Source: Nanobdellota archaeon
GTDB taxonomy: Archaea; Nanobdellota; Nanobdellia; Pacearchaeales; GW2011-AR1
Length of the DNA stretch: 16,189 bases
Direction: 5' to 3'
NCBI GenBank assembly: GCA_018816625.1
Contig: JAHIVR010000024.1
Span: 1 to 16,189 of the forward strand
Made by a program: the position numbers and the translations under genes. The notes under the pieces are model-generated. The model was not told where the DNA came from and made no database searches. It was given only the letters and a program-made list of their open reading frames with translations. Positions 12,246 through 16,189 of this stretch are shown one piece after another (the first letter of the stretch is position 1; every line of letters starts with the position of its first letter).

Positions 12246-13535
12246 CTAAGGTTTATGATATTTTAACCTCTTATCAAAATAGCCCCATTTTTCATTAGCT
12301 AATCTTAATTCTTTATGGTCCTTAGCATATTCTTTGAGATCGATATCATTCATTACAGCATCAACTGCTTGTTTTGCTGCCATAGCTCCTGCCCTGGTTC
12401 CTAGCGGATGTCCATGGATTCCGCCCCCCATTTGAAGGATAACATCCCTCCCTAAATGTTTTACTAAAAAAGGAACATGTCCTGGATGTAGTCCTCCAGA
12501 GGAGACAGGAAACACAGATTTTATTTTTCCCCATTTTTGAGCAAGTCTTTTTTGTGTAGCTTTAACTTCTTTTAGGCTTATTTCTTCTGAAAGCTCTTCA
12601 ATATCTTCGATATCTCCCTCAAGTTTTCCAATACCCGTCCCTATATGTAACTGATCTACCCCAACAAGTCTTGCAAAGTCAGCCAAGACCATCATACTTA
12701 TCCCATGATTGGGATTCCTATCAAATGCAGCATGCATAGCTCTATGTGCATGAATGGCCATTTTAAATCCGGCTTCTCTTAAAGTTTGAACAGCAGCCCA
12801 TCCAGAGGTGATAATATCCACCATAATATATTTCCCCCCCAAATTTTCAACTAACTGCGCTCTCTTTATCATTTCTTTTGTTTCTGCAGTAACATTAATT
12901 AAATAACCTTTTTTTTCTTTTGTTTCTCTCTCGGCATCATGAAGTTTTTCTAAACTTCGAGAGACTCTTTCTTCAAATGTGTTAAATTTTTGACTTGCAA
13001 GATTTTCGTCGTCTTTAGTAACGTCGCACCCTCCAACCCAAGATTCATATGCAGATTCAGCATGATGTCTTGTTTTTAGTCCTAATTTAGGTTTAATTAT
13101 TGTTCCAACCAAAGGTCTTCTCTTAATCTTCAATATTTTTCTTATTCCCTTTACTCCATATTTTGGACCATCAAAACTTCTCAGAATTTTTTTAGGAAAG
13201 CTAATATCTTCTAATCTTATTGCTTTGACAGCTTTCATTCCAAAAATATTTCCCGCAACACTAGATAGAATGTTTGGAACATTATCATACTCAAATAATT
13301 CTTGAGGATAAGCAACCTTTATATGATCTTTTTTAATAGAGAAAACTTTTGCTCTTAATTTTTCAACATAATCTTTTCCTGGAACTTTTGTCCATGTGCC
13401 CGTACTACTTTCAAGAGCCACAGTATTTGCAGCTTTTTTCATATCTAAACCCCTAGCGGGTTTTATCTTAAACAAACAAATTAAATCATTTTTAGGATTA
13501 TATTTTAAATCTATAAAATCAAACTTTGTTACCAT
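12246..13535 (-). CDS. rbcL: Form III RuBisCO large subunit
   Basis: Archaeal form III RuBisCO fixes CO2 on ribulose-1,5-bisphosphate, in the AMP/nucleoside salvage route, giving two 3-phosphoglycerate. The 429-residue product has the expected length. All catalytic residues I can place are kept: TGTWT (45-49), Asn96 in GNIFG, Lys148 and Lys150 in IIKPKLG, the carbamylated Lys174 with Asp176 and Glu177 in DVTKDDEN, His264-Arg265 in HAHRAMHA, His297 in HIGTGIG, loop-6 Lys304 in GKLEGD, Ser346-Gly-Gly and the GGG phosphate loop (370-372). The start overlaps the cysS end by 17 bp and no separate TATA box is evident, so it is probably co-transcribed with cysS. AMP phosphorylase and ribose-bisphosphate isomerase are not in the window. 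Stop codon is TAG. Confidence 0.94.
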   Translation of the reverse strand: MVTKFDFIDLKYNPKNDLICLFKIKPARGLDMKKAANTVALESSTGTWTKVPGKDYVEKLRAKVFSIKKDHIKVAYPQELFEYDNVPNILSSVAGNIFGMKAVKAIRLEDISFPKKILRSFDGPKYGVKGIRKILKIKRRPLVGTIIKPKLGLKTRHHAESAYESWVGGCDVTKDDENLASQKFNTFEERVSRSLEKLHDAERETKEKKGYLINVTAETKEMIKRAQLVENLGGKYIMVDIITSGWAAVQTLREAGFKMAIHAHRAMHAAFDRNPNHGISMMVLADFARLVGVDQLHIGTGIGKLEGDIEDIEELSEEISLKEVKATQKRLAQKWGKIKSVFPVSSGGLHPGHVPFLVKHLGRDVILQMGGGIHGHPLGTRAGAMAAKQAVDAVMNDIDLKEYAKDHKELRLANEKWGYFDKRLKYHKP

Positions 13536-14892
13536 GTTTTTTTACTTTTGTCCCCTCTTTTGTATCATCAATAGTATACCCTTCTTTATTAATCTTATCC
13601 CTCAATTCATCTGCCTTTTTCCAATCTTTTTCCTTACGCGCTTTTTCTCTTTCACTAACTAATTTTTTTATTTTATTGGGAATTTCTATTTTTTCTATCT
13701 TTAATAAATCTAATCCCAATACTTCATCTATTTTTTTTATAGTTTCAATTTTTCCTTCAGCTTTTTCATCTCTTAAAAAATTCCAAAGAACTTGCAAAGA
13801 TCCTGGAGTGTTTAAATCATCATTTATTTCTTTTTGAAATTTTTCTAAATATTCTTTATTAATTTTCTTATCATTATTTAACTCAGAAATTATATTTTTC
13901 AACCTATGATAGGAAGTTTGAGCTGTTTTAAGATTCTCTAAAGTAAAATTTAATGGTTTTCTGTAATGTGTAGTTAAAACAAGATACCTAAAACTTAGTG
14001 CAGAGTATCCTTGTTTTTCCAATTCACTTATAGTGTATAAACCCCCCTTACTTTTAGAAACTTTTTCCCCCTTAAACAGAAGCCAAGCCCCGTGTAACCA
14101 GTAATTAACAAATTTTTTTCCGGTCAATGCTTCGCTTTGGGCTATCTCATTTGTGTGGTGGATTTGTATGTGGTCCATTCCACCAGTATGGATATCAAAT
14201 CTCTCTCCCAAATATTTCATCGACATAGCAGAACATTCAAGATGCCACCCAGGAAAACCAATTCCCCACGGGGAATCCCACTCTTGTTGCCTCTTTCCAG
14301 GTTCTTCTGAAAACTTCCACAGTGCAAAGTCAGTATTGTTCCTTTTCTCTCTTAAAGAGATTCTCTTTCCTGCTTTTATGTCTTCTTTCCTTAGTTTGGC
14401 AAGCTTACCATAATCTTTTAATTTTGAGGTATCAAAATAAATTCCATCCCCAGTTTTATAGATGTATCCCCTATTCTCTAATTTTTTTATAAAATCAATC
14501 TGTTCCTTTATATTATCTGTAGCTTTACTCCAAATTGTTGGTTCTATTATATTTAGCCTATTGAAATCATCCCTAAATAATTTAAGATAGTGGGCCGCAA
14601 TATCTTTTGCTTTTTTTCCTTCTCTCTCTGCGGCTCTTTCCATCTTATCCTCTCCCGTATCTGCATCAGAAGTAAGATGCCCCACATCCGTTACGTTCAT
14701 AACATGCCTTACATTAAATCCATCAAACATTAGTGTTCTCTTCAACATATCAGAAAAAATATAAGTTCTTAAGTTTCCTATGTGCTGATACCAATAAACT
14801 GTTGGCCCGCACGAATACACCCCCACTTCTCCCTTTTTTATTGGTTTGAAAACTTCCTTCTTACGAGTTAGAGTATTATACAATCTAAGCAT
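13519..14892 (-). CDS. cysS: Cysteinyl-tRNA synthetase
   Basis: CysRS joins cysteine to tRNA-Cys in the cytoplasm. The 457-residue product has the class I signatures: HIGN at 37-40 and KVSKS at 277-281 (a KMSKS variant). The zinc site that selects cysteine is complete: Cys28 in SCGPTVY, Cys220 in GWHLECSAM, His245 and Glu249 in HHTNEIAQSEA. Other family blocks are VRHVMNVTDVGHL, DALW-type FALWKFSEE, and a helical, lysine-rich anticodon-binding tail from about residue 310. The TATA-like box at 14911-14920 is 24 nt before the ATG. The stop is TGA and overlaps the RuBisCO start, which shows TGA works as a stop in this genome. Confidence 0.97.
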   Translation of the reverse strand: MLRLYNTLTRKKEVFKPIKKGEVGVYSCGPTVYWYQHIGNLRTYIFSDMLKRTLMFDGFNVRHVMNVTDVGHLTSDADTGEDKMERAAEREGKKAKDIAAHYLKLFRDDFNRLNIIEPTIWSKATDNIKEQIDFIKKLENRGYIYKTGDGIYFDTSKLKDYGKLAKLRKEDIKAGKRISLREKRNNTDFALWKFSEEPGKRQQEWDSPWGIGFPGWHLECSAMSMKYLGERFDIHTGGMDHIQIHHTNEIAQSEALTGKKFVNYWLHGAWLLFKGEKVSKSKGGLYTISELEKQGYSALSFRYLVLTTHYRKPLNFTLENLKTAQTSYHRLKNIISELNNDKKINKEYLEKFQKEINDDLNTPGSLQVLWNFLRDEKAEGKIETIKKIDEVLGLDLLKIEKIEIPNKIKKLVSEREKARKEKDWKKADELRDKINKEGYTIDDTKEGTKVKKHGNKV

Positions 14893-14910
14893 GAATCAAC
14901 CAAGAAATCT

Positions 14911-14920
14911 AAATTTAAAA
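14911..14920 (-). promoter_or_regulatory. TATA-like box for cysS-rbcL
   Basis: TTTTAAATTT on the minus strand is centred about 24 nt before the cysS ATG at 14892, in the gap after the pilin-like gene. It predicts a leaderless cysS transcript that probably continues into the RuBisCO gene. Confidence 0.45.
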
Positions 14921-14922
14921 AC

Positions 14923-15495
14923 TTACTTTATTTGAACATCGAAAGTAATGGTTTCAAAAGGGTCTGTTCCCCCACCTTTTGTAACAGTAACAAGATATCT
15001 TATTTCACACAGAGGAGCATCACTAGGGATTCTTAATTTTATAAGTCTAGCATTGTCTAATTTTTGTCCTGACTTCAAAGGGATATTATTTTCCGATTTT
15101 CCAAGGGTGATATAATCTTGGTCTCCCAAATCACAATCATCAGAATGATATGAAGCCTTATATCCAAAAACATCATCTCCAGCTTCACCCCTACCATTAT
15201 TTCTTATAGAGATTCCAACCCCCCCAGATTCTCCCTGGTCTAGAGATATTTGCCCAGAGCTAGGAAATAGAACCACTGTTTTACTTTCGTCTGAAAACAA
15301 TTTATCTATCTCTTGCTGCACCTCATTATCTATATTCTGCACAGCGTTTGTCCCGCTAGAGAAGATTGATCTTATAAGAATAATTCCCAAAACCATAACA
15401 GACATAAGAAGTACTATTGTAACCAAAGTACCAACACTCATCTCCATTGCTGCTAGCTTACTTTTTTTCATAGCGCTTATCTTTCTTCTACCCAT
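14923..15495 (-). CDS. Archaeal pilin/archaellin-like protein with class III signal
   Basis: The 190-residue product starts with a basic stretch (MGRRKISAMKKSKLAA), then MEMSVGTLVTIVLLMSVMVL and a continuing hydrophobic helix to about residue 45. This matches type IV pilin or archaellin precursors, in which a prepilin peptidase cuts before the hydrophobic helix, here probably after Ala15 or Ala16, leaving Glu18 near the new N-terminus. The remaining 140 residues look strand-rich with two cysteines (DDCDLG and APLCEIRY) that could pair. It follows the DUF4190-like gene by one base, so both are one unit. It may be a pseudopilin or membrane-anchored surface protein and not a filament subunit, since no pilus machinery is nearby. 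Confidence 0.65.
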   Translation of the reverse strand: MGRRKISAMKKSKLAAMEMSVGTLVTIVLLMSVMVLGIILIRSIFSSGTNAVQNIDNEVQQEIDKLFSDESKTVVLFPSSGQISLDQGESGGVGISIRNNGRGEAGDDVFGYKASYHSDDCDLGDQDYITLGKSENNIPLKSGQKLDNARLIKLRIPSDAPLCEIRYLVTVTKGGGTDPFETITFDVQIK

Positions 15496-15496
15496 T

Positions 15497-15751
15497 TTAT
15501 GTTAAACTCCCATCCGCGCCAAGTTGCTTAGAAAGACCAACAGCGATTAATACTAAAACAATTATTCCAAGAATAATCCCTATCGTACTAAACTTCCTTC
15601 CTTTTTTTGAAATATCATCTTTGTCTCTCTGGCTCAAAACAAGCCCGGTTATTCCTAACACTATTCCTGCAAGCGGTTGAAAGACTGCAGAAAATATTAT
15701 ACTAAGGATTCCTAAAAGATAACTAGCGTGATTAAAATCTCCTTTTGCCAT
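15497..15751 (-). CDS. DUF4190-like small membrane protein
   Basis: The 84-residue product has two hydrophobic segments: ASYLLGILSIIFSAVFQPLAGIVLGITGLVLS, long enough for a helical hairpin, and FSTIGIILGIIVLVLIAVGL. A charged linker (QRDKDDISKKGRK) lies between them. The repeated LLGILS / IVLGITGL / IGIILGII pattern is typical of DUF4190-like proteins, whose role is unknown. A Shine-Dalgarno AGGTG (15756-15760) lies four bases before the ATG and a TATA box at 15789-15798 sits between this gene and the tRNA, giving a leader of about 17 nt. The downstream pilin-like gene starts one base after its stop. Confidence 0.65.
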   Translation of the reverse strand: MAKGDFNHASYLLGILSIIFSAVFQPLAGIVLGITGLVLSQRDKDDISKKGRKFSTIGIILGIIVLVLIAVGLSKQLGADGSLT

Positions 15752-15788
15752 TTTTCACCTTTTTTATATTCTATTTAGACAACCCCCA

Positions 15789-15798
15789 TTTATAAAAG
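15789..15798 (-). promoter_or_regulatory. TATA box for the DUF4190-like/pilin-like unit
   Basis: CTTTTATAAA on the minus strand predicts transcription start near 15768, 17 nt before the ATG and just before the Shine-Dalgarno sequence. It lies directly after the tRNA 3' end. Confidence 0.5.
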
Positions 15799-15806
15799 TT
15801 TTGAAA

Positions 15807-15878
15807 TGGGGGCTCGGGGAGTCGAACCCCGGACACCATGATCTTCAGTCATGTGCTCTCCCGCTGAGCTAAGCCCCC
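15807..15878 (-). tRNA. tRNA-Phe (anticodon GAA)
   Basis: The minus strand folds into a complete 72-nt cloverleaf. The acceptor stem GGGGGCT/AGCCCCC has seven perfect pairs, the D arm is GCTC-AGCGGGA-GAGC, the anticodon arm is CATGA-CTGAAGA-TCATG, the variable loop is GTGTC, the T arm is CGGGG-TTCGACT-CCCCG and the discriminator is A. The loop CTGAAGA gives anticodon GAA with G37, usual for tRNA-Phe. No CCA is encoded. No TATA-like sequence lies 25 nt upstream of the mature 5' end. The better box is at 15964-15971, which implies a 5' leader that includes the tRNA-like sequence at 15888-15939. Confidence 0.95.
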
Positions 15879-15887
15879 GTCAGTTAT

Positions 15888-15939
15888 TGGGGTTAGTGAA
15901 AGCCAGGTCAACATTAGTTGGACTCCTGAGCTAAGCCCC
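15888..15939 (-). ncRNA. tRNA-like structured leader upstream of tRNA-Phe
   Basis: The minus strand begins GGGGCTTAGCTCAG (15926-15939), an exact copy of 14 bases near the 5' end of the adjacent tRNA-Phe, 62 bp away. It ends CTAACCCC. The ends pair as GGGG-(C)-TTAG with CTAACCCC, and the interior can pair as CAGG/CCTG or GTC(C)AAC/GTTGAC. No anticodon arm or T-loop is present. A TATA-like box (15964-15971) predicts transcription start within a few bases of the first G. It may be a decayed tRNA, a partial tandem duplication, or a small RNA made with the tRNA. Confidence 0.4.
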
Positions 15940-15963
15940 ATTAGATTAAGTAATAAAATGTAC

Positions 15964-15971
15964 TTTTAAAT
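15964..15971 (-). promoter_or_regulatory. TATA-like box for the tRNA-like leader and tRNA-Phe
   Basis: TTTAAAAG on the minus strand is centred about 25-28 nt before the GGGGCTTAG of the tRNA-like sequence. It is the only well-placed box for the downstream tRNA gene. Confidence 0.4.
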
Positions 15972-16007
15972 CTTTAGAAAATAAGTGCAAGTTGGAAATA
16001 GGCCACT

Positions 16008-16189
16008 TCACTTCACAAATTCGACATTACTTTTGTTTTTGAATTTTTTGTCTCCTGTTAGAAATTTAATGCCTAGTTCTTTAGATAAAATGTATCCAAT
16101 ACAATCTGTATAAGACAACCCATCTTTTCTATTCTTGAATTTAAATTTTGTTGCATTAATTGTTGTATCTATTTTAATGATATTTATTA
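16008..16189 (-). CDS. PIN-domain protein, C-terminal part (runs off the window)
   Basis: A frame entering from the window end reads about 60 residues to a TGA at 16008-16010. It contains the C-terminal PIN signature: LSYTDCIGYILSKELGIKFL with the acidic Asp of the active site, then TGDKKFKNKSNVEFV with the TGD-x3-F motif. PIN proteins are Mg2+-dependent RNases, most often VapC-type toxins. The N-terminal active-site Asp and any antitoxin gene lie outside the window, so the toxin role cannot be tested here. Confidence 0.75.
   Translation of the reverse strand, partial: INIIKIDTTINATKFKFKNRKDGLSYTDCIGYILSKELGIKFLTGDKKFKNKSNVEFVK

Noticed and set aside
15888..15939. A second complete tRNA gene
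   Set aside because: Only the acceptor and D-arm start is shared. There is no anticodon arm, T-loop or full acceptor pairing, so it is reported as tRNA-like only.
16008..16189. A complete VapBC toxin-antitoxin pair
   Set aside because: Only the C-terminal part of the PIN protein is in the window and no antitoxin gene is visible, so the toxin role is not claimed.

Overview
This is an AT-rich, densely packed archaeal chromosome segment. The gene set points to a small-genome DPANN-type archaeon (Pacearchaeota/Woesearchaeota-like). It has archaeal-eukaryal ribosomal proteins S19e, L39e and L31e, an archaeal Cbf5-type pseudouridine synthase, TrmY, pyruvoyl arginine decarboxylase, form III RuBisCO, and a pilin-like class III signal segment. 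Many start codons lie about 25 nt from the centre of a TATA-like box, which implies mostly leaderless transcripts. The exact lineage is an inference.

Layout. 1-430: a four-helix membrane protein cut by the window edge. 478-1170: TrmY on the minus strand, preceded by an exact 34-bp repeat of its own 5' end inside a 37-codon remnant. 1300-1500: a small secreted peptide. 1515-3182: a large unrecognised exported protein. 3230-4090 and 4143-5174: Cbf5/TruB-like synthase and a PlsX homologue, divergent around one palindromic TATA box. 5171-5872: AlkD-like DNA glycosylase, tail to tail with plsX. 5907-6568: an unrecognised small gene behind a decayed one. 6679-7224: pyruvoyl arginine decarboxylase. 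7244-9441, minus strand: zinc-ribbon protein, stand-alone NFACT-R protein, YhbY-like protein, then S19e-L39e-L31e. The S19e group has a structured leader with UUCG and GAAA tetraloop hairpins.

9442-12198 is the most accessory-looking part. A cluster of TGTAACA/TGTTACA half-sites precedes an AAA+/DUF4143 ATPase. The ATPase is flanked by imperfect direct repeats, and the second repeat forms the 5' end of a short, secreted RHS-core protein with an unrecognised C-terminal domain.

12246-14892, minus strand: cysS overlaps the start of a form III RuBisCO gene that keeps all the catalytic residues I could place. 14923-15751: a two-gene unit of a DUF4190-like membrane protein and a pilin-like protein. 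15807-15878: tRNA-Phe(GAA), preceded by a tRNA-like foldable leader with the better-placed promoter. 16008-16189: the C-terminal part of a PIN-domain protein running off the window.

Functional themes are translation and RNA modification (TrmY, Cbf5, ribosomal proteins, YhbY, NFACT-R, CysS, tRNA-Phe), nucleotide and polyamine metabolism (RuBisCO, arginine decarboxylase), DNA repair (AlkD), and envelope or inter-cell functions (pilin-like, RHS, exported proteins). No CRISPR array, rRNA or transposase was seen.
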